From an uncultured Collinsella sp. (GTDB lineage Bacteria; Actinomycetota; Coriobacteriia; Coriobacteriales; Coriobacteriaceae), in assembly GCA_902469555.1 (NCBI GenBank), contig CABRDB010000046.1, positions 1 through 15,698 of the forward strand: a stretch of 15,698 bases of DNA, written 5' to 3'. The notes below the pieces were generated by a model, which ran no database searches, was not told the DNA's origin, and saw nothing but the letters and a program-made list of their open reading frames with translations. Positions 1-5,972 of the stretch are shown piece after piece. Position numbers and translations under genes: made by a program. Numbering within the stretch: position 1 is the first letter of the stretch; each line of letters starts with the position of its first letter.

Positions 1-65
1 AACGTTACAAAAAAGGTTATAGAATAGGAGTATCTTATAAGTCGCTCCTCTAGAAAGAAGAACAT

Positions 66-1193
66 ATGCTTTCGCGTCGTCGTTTTCTGCAACTTGTCGC
101 GTCTTCAATTGTCGCCTTAGCCGCACGTCCGAAAGAGGTTTTTGCTTCGACGGGCAATATTGATGGTGAGCAGATACAATTTACTTCAGAAATTGCGCAA
201 GAGCTTGCCGATAAATATATAAAGGGACTCCTCGGCTCTTCGTATACGCCTTCTGACCCTATTCCTTTTGTAGACGTTGATGGGTCCCCGCTTGGCTACA
301 TTGTTCCGGTTGTGACATTCAATAGAGCCGCGGGCTATTTGGTTTTAGATGCTTCAGATGATGAAATACTTACGGGATATCGTTTTGGTGACGGCTTAGT
401 CAGCCCTATGGATCGGGGAGGAGATCTTGGTGTTGAGTCTTATTCTTTCAATAACCCAGTCGTAATGATCAATCCGTTCGAATTCGGTGTGCAATCTTTG
501 GACGGTTCAATAACAACAAATTGCGGAAGAACAATCCCGGCTGTTTCCATAGAAGGACGGCCTGTCGTTTTATCGAATAAACCTTCAAGCTGGAACGATG
601 TCGTAATTTACGCAACTCAAATGCAGGATTACACAGTATCTGGATTTCGTTCCATTTCTCAGTTTATGTCATATGATGAAGGCGAGATTAAGAGGCTTAC
701 TGCCCACTATGCTTGTATGGTGACAGCTTTTTCGAACGTTGCGGAACTGTATGGCATTGCCAATTTATATAGCGACCCTTCGCAATATATGCAGATATGG
801 AATTACACCAATACCCATGCTCTTTCCGATGAAGAACAGACTGTTCCCGGCGTTGTTTTGGGTGGAACGCCGATATCAACCTGTGCAACGGGGTTTACAA
901 ATTACTGCGCAAGCAGAGGAAGTACTCTTATCGCCCGCACTGTCTCCTCTCCGGCTATCGCGAGCATTCAAAATGAGATTAACTCTAATAGACCGAATGT
1001 TTTACATGCGAGTTTGTACAACGGATCAGCCCATTCTGTAACAGCGGAGGCTTACGCCACACTTACTGGTAAGAAAACTGGAGAGACAAGGCAGATGATT
1101 GGCATAGCGGACGGCTGGAATTCATCTTTATCCTTCCTGAAGTATGATCAGAGCTATTATGCGTGGACTTATGGAACGACTTTTTCGAAGTAG
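66..1193 (+). CDS. Tat-exported papain/C39-like cysteine peptidase (putative)
   Basis: A 375-aa protein that probably acts outside the cytoplasmic membrane as a peptidase. The N-terminus shows a twin-arginine signal: SRRRFLQL at residues 3-10, a hydrophobic stretch to about residue 20, and a possible cleavage site after VFA (residue 27). Residues 40-110 include GYLVLDASDDE, which resembles the propeptide/inhibitor region of streptopain-type (C10) peptidases. The candidate catalytic residues are Cys217 in HYACMVTAFSNVAELYG, His323 in GSAHSV and Asp349 in IADGWN, the order and spacing expected of papain-like or C39-like folds. The usual CGP motif after the catalytic Cys is not present (ACMV instead), so activity is not certain. 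The ATG has a weak purine-rich site (AGAAAG, 52-57). The gene overlaps the lipoprotein gene that follows. Base composition is AT-richer than the genes at 8.6-15.4 kb, suggesting acquisition or relaxed selection. The target peptide is unknown. Confidence 0.72.
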   Translation: MLSRRRFLQLVASSIVALAARPKEVFASTGNIDGEQIQFTSEIAQELADKYIKGLLGSSYTPSDPIPFVDVDGSPLGYIVPVVTFNRAAGYLVLDASDDEILTGYRFGDGLVSPMDRGGDLGVESYSFNNPVVMINPFEFGVQSLDGSITTNCGRTIPAVSIEGRPVVLSNKPSSWNDVVIYATQMQDYTVSGFRSISQFMSYDEGEIKRLTAHYACMVTAFSNVAELYGIANLYSDPSQYMQIWNYTNTHALSDEEQTVPGVVLGGTPISTCATGFTNYCASRGSTLIARTVSSPAIASIQNEINSNRPNVLHASLYNGSAHSVTAEAYATLTGKKTGETRQMIGIADGWNSSLSFLKYDQSYYAWTYGTTFSK

Positions 1194-1563
1194 GGCGATT
1201 CGTCTAGCTCTGTCTTTGGTGCTGATGGCTTCATTGGTGGGCTGTTCAACAAAGGAAGAGATATCGCGCGGAGGTTCCGGAGAAGTGACTGCGACAGACT
1301 CAGGTTCATTAGAAATAGCTGGCGGGCATGCCGATGTGATGTTACAAGGAAAAGGCGTGCTTAGGTCGATTGATGCTGAAGACGCTGTCTGCTCAATAGA
1401 GGATTTGAAGACAGGTGAAACTGCATCGTACCGAGTTTCAGATAATGCTGCGAATATGATTGAGTCGATACCGACTGGAGCGCAGGTTTCTTTTAGATAC
1501 TTTGCTCCGCAACTTGAGGACGAGCTTGCTTCTCTGGTGTCTATATGCGCCGATGACAACTAA
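1159..1563 (+). CDS. Small predicted lipoprotein
   Basis: A protein of about 134 aa with a type II (lipoprotein) signal peptide: positively charged start (MERLFRSRAIR), hydrophobic core and the lipobox LVGC, whose Cys would be lipidated. The mature part of about 100 residues is acidic and probably beta-rich (GVLRSIDAEDAVCSI, VSFRYFAPQ); it resembles small OB-like or beta-sandwich lipoproteins but I do not recognise a family. The start is uncertain: in-frame ATGs lie at 1144, 1159 and 1171. I chose 1159 because AGAG at 1150-1153 is suitably spaced; 1171 gives the most compact signal peptide. All three overlap the end of the peptidase gene, so the two are probably co-transcribed and translationally coupled, and the lipoprotein may be a partner or inhibitor of the peptidase (inference). 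A strong terminator follows. Confidence 0.72.
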   Translation: MRGLMERLFRSRAIRLALSLVLMASLVGCSTKEEISRGGSGEVTATDSGSLEIAGGHADVMLQGKGVLRSIDAEDAVCSIEDLKTGETASYRVSDNAANMIESIPTGAQVSFRYFAPQLEDELASLVSICADDN

Positions 1564-1576
1564 AAGGCCTGAATTC

Positions 1577-1619
1577 AAACGGCCTCGGATGGTCAATTGG
1601 CTATCCGAGGCCGTTTTTT
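1577..1619. terminator. Bidirectional rho-independent terminator
   Basis: Left arm AACGGCCTCGGAT (1578-1590) pairs perfectly with ATCCGAGGCCGTT (1603-1615) around a 12-nt loop, followed on the plus strand by six T (1614-1619). It closes the peptidase/lipoprotein unit. It also lies directly after the stop codon of the convergent minus-strand gene (1618-1620), for which the run of T after the stem is shorter, so it probably serves both genes. Confidence 0.92.
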
Positions 1620-2964
1620 ACTCGACCGGGGCTTCGACCTTGTCGATGGCCCAGGTGGCTCCGAGGCCGCCGGTGGTGTTGCGGCGAATGCGTACGGTGA
1701 CTTCGTGGCGTTTGCCGGCCTGTGTGTAGCGCAGGGGGAAGCTCGCGCGGTTACGGCCAGCCTCGATGGTACCGCGCTCGCGAGCGATCCAGTAGTACTC
1801 GCCGACGATGCCGAGGGTGTCGGCGCCGTAGGGGAGATAGGTCGACAGCTGGTGCAGGAGCGGGCCGGGGCAGAAGACTTCGGTTGCGAAATCGACGGGG
1901 AAGTCCTCGGGGATGGCGGGCGTTGCAGGTGCGGGGGCCGGTACTACAGCGGGGACCGGAGCCGGTGCCGGTGCGGGAATTTGGTCGCAAGCAGCGGCGG
2001 GCACGGATTCGATGACGGGTGCGGGCTCCGGCGTTACTTCCGGCTTGATCTCGGAATCTGCGGGCTTCACGGTGACGGGCGCGTCTGCAACTGCGGCTTC
2101 AACCTCAACCTGCGTCGCGTTCTCATTCTCGACGCTCGGCTTTGTCTCGATGGGCGTGGATGCCATGGTGGTGATGCCGGCGTTGGCGTTCTCGGGGTCA
2201 TAGACGACCGTAAGCGAGATGGCGGGCTGCGGCGTCTCGGGTCCCGGCGTCGACTCGGTAGCGCCTTGATCGGCGGGCTTGTCGGACTGATCGTCCTCGG
2301 CCTCGTCGCCAAAGACATCGCTGTTTTGGAACGCAGGCGTCTCGGGTTGGTTAGCGGCTTCTTCGGTTGTCGACTTGGGAGCCTCGTTGAGCTCCGCAGT
2401 GGCTTCCTGCTCTGATATGACTTCGGGATCGGTCGTGGCGGCGATTTCGGTTTCGGCTTCTGCTGTTACCTCAATAGCGACTTCGATCTCTGTCTCGGGT
2501 TCGGGTTCCGGTACGGCTTCAACCATAGCTTTGGGCTCGGGATGCTTAACGTGCTTGGGGCGCACGGCCTTGAGGTCCTTCTCACCGCGCTTTTTCTTTT
2601 TGTAGGACTGCTTGGCGCCCTTGGCAGCCTTGGGCTTGTCCTCGCCCTTGGCAAGGGCGGTATCCCAGGCCTCGTTGGCGATGACTGTGGCATACAGGCG
2701 GCCGCCCTTAAAGACGGTCAGCTTAATGCAGTCGTCGAGCTCTTCGAGCAGCTCGCGCGTGGACTCGAAGCCCAGGTCATAAGCGTCCATGTCACCAGCG
2801 GCGAGCGCCTCCTCGACCTGCGTCATAAACGTTTGCTTGCCGCATCCGATTGCATCGCGTAGCAGGCGATACAGATAGATGTGGTTGCCCAGCGATAGCG
2901 TGGGCTTAACTATTGTCTTGCTTATGGCAAATCTCCTCTTTACACATGTAAAGCATCTTACCAT
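1618..2964 (-). CDS. Hypothetical two-domain protein with long Glu/Pro/Ala-rich linker
   Basis: A 448-aa protein of unknown function, probably cytoplasmic (no signal peptide or membrane segment seen). Three parts are visible. Residues 14-105 form a globular domain (LSLGNHIYLYRLLRDAIG, then LYATVIANEAWD). Residues 108-345 are a low-complexity linker, first Lys-rich (SYKKKKRGEK) and then repeats of Glu, Pro, Ala, Thr and Val, including PAPAPAPVPAVVPAPAPA. Residues 348-448 form a second globular domain (DFATEVFCPGPLLHQL to WAIDKVEAPVE). The first ATG (2964) has no good ribosome binding site. An excellent AGGAG (2937-2933) lies 7 nt before codon 14, which is ATA, so the real start may be this unusual codon or a strain-specific change from ATG. 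The codon composition is GC-rich like the host core. It is transcribed alone and convergent with the lipoprotein gene. Several long ORFs on the opposite strand here are composition shadows. Confidence 0.8.
   Translation of the reverse strand: MVRCFTCVKRRFAISKTIVKPTLSLGNHIYLYRLLRDAIGCGKQTFMTQVEEALAAGDMDAYDLGFESTRELLEELDDCIKLTVFKGGRLYATVIANEAWDTALAKGEDKPKAAKGAKQSYKKKKRGEKDLKAVRPKHVKHPEPKAMVEAVPEPEPETEIEVAIEVTAEAETEIAATTDPEVISEQEATAELNEAPKSTTEEAANQPETPAFQNSDVFGDEAEDDQSDKPADQGATESTPGPETPQPAISLTVVYDPENANAGITTMASTPIETKPSVENENATQVEVEAAVADAPVTVKPADSEIKPEVTPEPAPVIESVPAAACDQIPAPAPAPVPAVVPAPAPATPAIPEDFPVDFATEVFCPGPLLHQLSTYLPYGADTLGIVGEYYWIARERGTIEAGRNRASFPLRYTQAGKRHEVTVRIRRNTTGGLGATWAIDKVEAPVE
2938..2953. 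promoter_or_regulatory. 16-bp inverted repeat before the RBS of the 1618-2964 gene
   Basis: CTTTACA (2938-2944) and TGTAAAG (2947-2953) form a perfect 7-bp inverted repeat with a 2-bp spacer. It sits immediately upstream of the AGGAG site of the minus-strand gene, between the first ATG and the ATA codon. The position and symmetry suit an operator for a dimeric regulator, but it may be chance. No regulator is identified. Confidence 0.3.
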
Positions 2965-2997
2965 CGCATGGCGCTCGCCATGGCGGCGCCCAAGGCA

Positions 2998-3031
2998 AAC
3001 GGGCGCGAACCGCTGTCGATTCGCGCCCGTT
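2998..3031 (-). terminator. Hairpin terminator after the Ser/Thr-rich membrane protein gene
   Basis: AACGGGCGCGAA (2998-3009) and TTCGCGCCCGTT (3020-3031) form a perfect 12-bp stem with a 10-nt loop, located 35 nt downstream of the stop of the minus-strand gene ending at 3066. The following T-run on the minus strand is short (GTTTGCC), so termination may be imperfect, and readthrough into the 1618-2964 gene is possible. Confidence 0.7.
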
Positions 3032-3065
3032 ATACAGGTCGGTTATCTATGAGAGGCAAATGTGC

Positions 3066-4028
3066 TTAGTTGCCCGATGCCGTGCCTTGGCTCGAGTTGT
3101 CGGATGCCGTGCCGGACGCGGTTCCGCTCGAGCTGTTCGAGCTGTTGGTGTTGCTGCTGTCTGCTGTGCCCGTTCCCGAAGTGCTGTCGCTCGTTTGGCC
3201 GCCCGTGCTCGGCTGCGAACCGTCAGTCGTTTGGCTTGAGTCGGTCGTGCCGGACGGCGTGCTGCTGTTGGCCGTAGAGGAATCGGTGCCCTGCGATTGG
3301 TTTTGGGTGTTCGAGGACGAATTGGCAGAGGTAGAACTGTCTTGCGTATCGTCCGTCTGTGCCTGCTGATTCTGCGACTGGGTGTTGCCATTTGCATCGC
3401 TCTCGGTCGTGCGCGACGAAAGGATCGGCTCGGGACGCTCGCCCAGGCCCTCACCGGCAGTGGTGATAAGGATGGCGCCGGCGCAGGCGATGACCGCGAC
3501 GATGGCGATAGCGATCGAGAAGACGATGACCTTCTTTTGCGTCTGGCTGCGCTCAGCCGCCGCCTTGGCGCGCAGGCTGTTGGGAGCGACGCGCGCCGTG
3601 GTCGCGCGTCCCGCAACCTGGCGCATTTCCTGCGTGGTTGCGGCGCCACCTAGGTGCTCCTCGACATTGGGCTCAACGGGCTCGTAGGCGCCGGTAGGGT
3701 AGTCGACAGCGGCATGCGTGCCCTTGATTGCTTCGGCGCTGGCGGAGATAAAGTGGCGGTAGACCTGCGAGGATACAACGGTGATGACCGAGCTTACGGC
3801 GGCGCCGATCACCGATCCAGCGATGCCGATCTTGGAAGCAAGCGCGACACTCGTTGCGGCAGCTGCGGCACCGGCGATGATTTGGGGAATGGAAATGTCG
3901 TCAAAGAGTTTTTTCTTGGGCGCAATGGCCATGGTCTGGCCGATGGAATGGTTCTCGTGCACGCCGTTGTTGAGTGATGCCGGCGTCATGACACGCGTGC
4001 GCGGCGCGTCGGTGTACTTGGTCGTCAT
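3066..4028 (-). CDS. Membrane protein with long Ser/Thr/Asn/Gln-rich extracytoplasmic tail
   Basis: A 320-aa protein of unknown role, predicted to be anchored in the membrane. From the start MTTKYTDAPR there is a hydrophilic head (1-45), an Ala/Val/Ile-rich hydrophobic stretch (about 47-88, one or two membrane segments), a linker, a clear membrane segment (about 167-190, VIVFSIAIAIVAVIACAGA), and a disordered tail (about 204-320) made almost wholly of Ser, Thr, Asn, Gln, Gly, Asp and Ala. Such tails are typical of wall-spanning or glycosylated stalks in Gram-positive surface proteins; no LPXTG sorting motif is present. The start at 4028 is chosen because GGGAGGA (4041-4035) lies 6 nt upstream; in-frame codons further upstream lack this. 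No homologous catalytic motif is seen. It is divergent from the small gene at 4203. Confidence 0.82.
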   Translation of the reverse strand: MTTKYTDAPRTRVMTPASLNNGVHENHSIGQTMAIAPKKKLFDDISIPQIIAGAAAAATSVALASKIGIAGSVIGAAVSSVITVVSSQVYRHFISASAEAIKGTHAAVDYPTGAYEPVEPNVEEHLGGAATTQEMRQVAGRATTARVAPNSLRAKAAAERSQTQKKVIVFSIAIAIVAVIACAGAILITTAGEGLGERPEPILSSRTTESDANGNTQSQNQQAQTDDTQDSSTSANSSSNTQNQSQGTDSSTANSSTPSGTTDSSQTTDGSQPSTGGQTSDSTSGTGTADSSNTNSSNSSSGTASGTASDNSSQGTASGN

Positions 4029-4202
4029 ACGGGGTCCTCCCGGTGTAAATCTGCTTCGTTTCGTGTAGCCATCAGGGTACCCACCAGATGTGAATCGTAC
4101 GTGACATTTAACAGATACCATCAACTCATCAAGGGGGCTTGCTGTCTTTGGTGCAATAGCTTGATGCTAAACTGGATTTATGTTTGCGAGGTGGTTTACG
4201 TG

Positions 4203-4421
4203 ATGTACCCGTATATGACATTCGAAGATGGAACCGAGGTCATTCATTCTGACCTGATTACAGATGGCGATATCGAAAAGGTTATCGTGCATTTTGAACG
4301 ACCGACGGCAGAGGGCTTTGACTCCGCTCGTTGTGAGCTGCCTTCCTGTTCGTGGACTGACTGGGAAGGGCATTTTACTCAGAGTGAAAAACGAGCTTTC
4401 GAAGAGTGTCTGAGCAAATAA
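4203..4421 (+). CDS. Small conserved-type hypothetical protein, 72 aa
   Basis: A 72-aa acidic soluble protein beginning MYPYMTFEDGTEVIHSD, with VIVHFERPTAEGFDSARCEL in the middle and a C-terminal helix (QSEKRAFEECLSK). It has no signal peptide or membrane segment. I have the impression of similar short proteins in other gut Gram-positives but cannot name a family. The start at 4203 is preferred to the ATG at 4101 because AGGTGG (4189-4194) lies 8 nt upstream and the extra N-terminal residues look non-coding. It is 100 nt upstream of the DUF2087 gene on the same strand with no obvious terminator between, so it may be read with the radical SAM operon, although a role there is not indicated. Confidence 0.68.
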   Translation: MYPYMTFEDGTEVIHSDLITDGDIEKVIVHFERPTAEGFDSARCELPSCSWTDWEGHFTQSEKRAFEECLSK

Positions 4422-4427
4422 ATTAGA

Positions 4428-4447
4428 TTAGTTCGAGTTTAGTTCGA
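4428..4447. repeat. Tandem 9-bp direct repeat TTAGTTCGA upstream of the operon
   Basis: TTAGTTCGA occurs at 4428-4436 and again at 4439-4447, 11 bp apart, close to one turn of the helix. It lies in the 100-bp leader before the DUF2087 gene, so both copies would face the same side of the DNA, as expected for a regulator site. This is a short repeat in AT-rich DNA and could be chance. Confidence 0.4.
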
Positions 4448-4475
4448 ATAAAGAAGCTGAATGCGATGACCTAAA

Positions 4476-4506
4476 GCGTATGCATTTTTAGTATTAGATG
4501 CGTATG
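4476..4506. repeat. GCGTATG direct repeats in the operon leader
   Basis: GCGTATG occurs at 4476-4482 and 4500-4506, 24 bp apart, the second copy ending 4 nt before the GGAGG ribosome binding site of the DUF2087 gene. TAGTAT (4489-4494) between them is a weak -10 candidate without a convincing -35 box. A regulator bound across these copies would cover the promoter or start region (inference). Confidence 0.28.
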
Positions 4507-4521
4507 AAATGGAGGATGTGA

Positions 4522-4803
4522 ATGGATGAGCTAATAGACTTTAAAAAACGATTTCTCAAGAATGGCGAGCTGGTTTCAATTCCAAAAAAGGAAAGCTATA
4601 AAAGAATCATGCTGCTATGGGTCGTCTCTTTCTTTGAATTAAATACAAGTTATACGGAGCTTCAGGTTAATCGTGTGCTGTCACAGCTCTATCCTGATTA
4701 TGCCGTGTTGAGGCGGTACTTGGTTGATTATGGATTCCTATTAAGGGATGAACGAGGCCTGAAATACGAGGTTAATCGTGATGTTCACGGTATTGAGAGC
4801 TAG
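4522..4803 (+). CDS. DUF2087 domain protein, possible regulator
   Basis: A 93-aa protein that matches the DUF2087 pattern along almost its full length: a first part of the type FLKNGELVSIPKKESYKR, the middle YTELQVNRVLSQLYPDYAVLRRYLVDYGFL with the characteristic Y-TE-xVN and LRRxLVDYG elements, and a final ERxxxKYEVN-like strand. DUF2087 is a small basic domain, often at the C-terminus of HTH transcription regulators in Gram-positives; here it stands alone without a recognisable HTH in front. A regulatory role for the operon is therefore plausible but unproven, and it could instead help peptide recognition. The ribosome binding site GGAGG (4511-4515) lies 6 nt before ATG 4522. The 3' end overlaps the MFS gene, so translation is probably coupled. 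Confidence 0.8.
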   Translation: MDELIDFKKRFLKNGELVSIPKKESYKRIMLLWVVSFFELNTSYTELQVNRVLSQLYPDYAVLRRYLVDYGFLLRDERGLKYEVNRDVHGIES

Positions 4804-5965
4804 CCGTCCGGTTCGGGTCCTATATATTGCTAGAGGGATAAGCGAAATAGGCAATTGGTGTGCGAATATTGCTTTGCCAATGCTGATTTACGAGGTAACT
4901 CACGATGTTTCTGCAACTGCTTTGATGGTCTGCTGCAGATTTGCCCCCTCTCTGTTTTCAGTTGCGCTCGCGCAGCTGCCTCAGAAGATGGGTATCGGGA
5001 CACTGCAGGCCATGAGATTGGCAGACTTAATTCGCGCGGGATTATTCGTTTGCTATATTTTTGTTGATAGTAAATGGAGCATGTTTGCTATTACGTGCGC
5101 GGTATCGCTTTGCCGAACGGTAGAAATGCCCTGCTTTTACTCGTTGTTAAGAGCCAATACGAATAGTATCAATCGCGACGTAATTAATAATTCGTTTGGG
5201 TTCCTGCAGAATTTGATGATGGTTCTGGGGCCAGTTGCCGGCGGTTTTGTTGTCGCTCAATTTGGGGCGGAGGCTGTTCTTGCATTAGACGCGCTTTCTT
5301 TTGCCGCGTCGTTCTGGTTGCTGCGAGATGTTCCGTCGGTTATCGAGGTTAATGATAAAGAGGGAATAAGCAAAAATGAAAAAAACAGGACTGCATTTAG
5401 TGATCTTAGCGCGAAGCACTTGGCAATTGGTTTCCTATTAATCGATATTTCTAGTGGCGTGGCATTCGGCTCTCTGAATTCTCTTTTGCCAGCTATAGCG
5501 CAATTACAATTTGACTCGTCATCGATACAATACGGATTCCTTCAGAGTAGTCTTACAATCGGACTGTTGTTTGGAAATACAATATATGGTCGTTTAATCA
5601 GTGGTTCCGATTGCGTTAAATCATATTGTTTTGTGACGTATCTTGCGCTCGGTGCGTATCTGGCGTTTGGCTATCGCTATGCGTCTGGGATATCGTTTAT
5701 TTTCCTTTTTATCGTCGGTGCCGGAAACGCCATTCAAGATGTGCTTCTCATAACATCGCTGCAGGATTTGGCGAGAGACGGATCTGAATCGATAAGCCTG
5801 TTTTCAATTAGGGAGTCTTTGCAATCGGTTGCTGTTGTTATTTCAACACTTCTTGTTTCGCTGTTCACGAGCATCGCGATGTTCTCAATTCTCGTTACAG
5901 GACTTGGTGTTTTTTCAATTATGATGGTAGTTGTGTTTCAATTGAATTATTTGCGAAAGATGTGA
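4781..5965 (+). CDS. Major facilitator superfamily (MFS) transporter
   Basis: A polytopic membrane protein of 394 aa with about 10-12 hydrophobic segments spread over its whole length (first near residues 14-40, last ending about 390) and little soluble sequence except a charged central loop (VNDKEGISKNEKNRTAF, about 193-210), the usual MFS halves-joining loop. The loop after the second segment (QLPQKMG) takes the place of MFS motif A but is degenerate. The overall look is that of the EntS/macrolide-efflux-like MFS exporters (MFS_3 type). By context it would export the modified peptide or give self-protection. ATG 4781 is chosen over the adjacent GTG 4778; GAGG at 4768-4771 serves either. It overlaps the DUF2087 gene by 23 nt and ends 7 nt before the radical SAM gene. 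Confidence 0.87.
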   Translation: MFTVLRASRPVRVLYIARGISEIGNWCANIALPMLIYEVTHDVSATALMVCCRFAPSLFSVALAQLPQKMGIGTLQAMRLADLIRAGLFVCYIFVDSKWSMFAITCAVSLCRTVEMPCFYSLLRANTNSINRDVINNSFGFLQNLMMVLGPVAGGFVVAQFGAEAVLALDALSFAASFWLLRDVPSVIEVNDKEGISKNEKNRTAFSDLSAKHLAIGFLLIDISSGVAFGSLNSLLPAIAQLQFDSSSIQYGFLQSSLTIGLLFGNTIYGRLISGSDCVKSYCFVTYLALGAYLAFGYRYASGISFIFLFIVGAGNAIQDVLLITSLQDLARDGSESISLFSIRESLQSVAVVISTLLVSLFTSIAMFSILVTGLGVFSIMMVVVFQLNYLRKM

Positions 5966-5972
5966 CGTTGAT

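Noticed and set aside
1597..2415. Plus-strand frame of 272 codons, Gly/Arg/Leu-rich
   Set aside because: It lies opposite the Glu/Pro/Ala linker of the minus-strand gene and reads low-complexity Gly/Arg/Cys; it also starts inside the terminator hairpin.
3047..3649. Arg/Ala/Pro-rich minus-strand frame overlapping the Ser/Thr-rich membrane protein
   Set aside because: Alternative frame of a low-complexity region, no ribosome binding site or domain.
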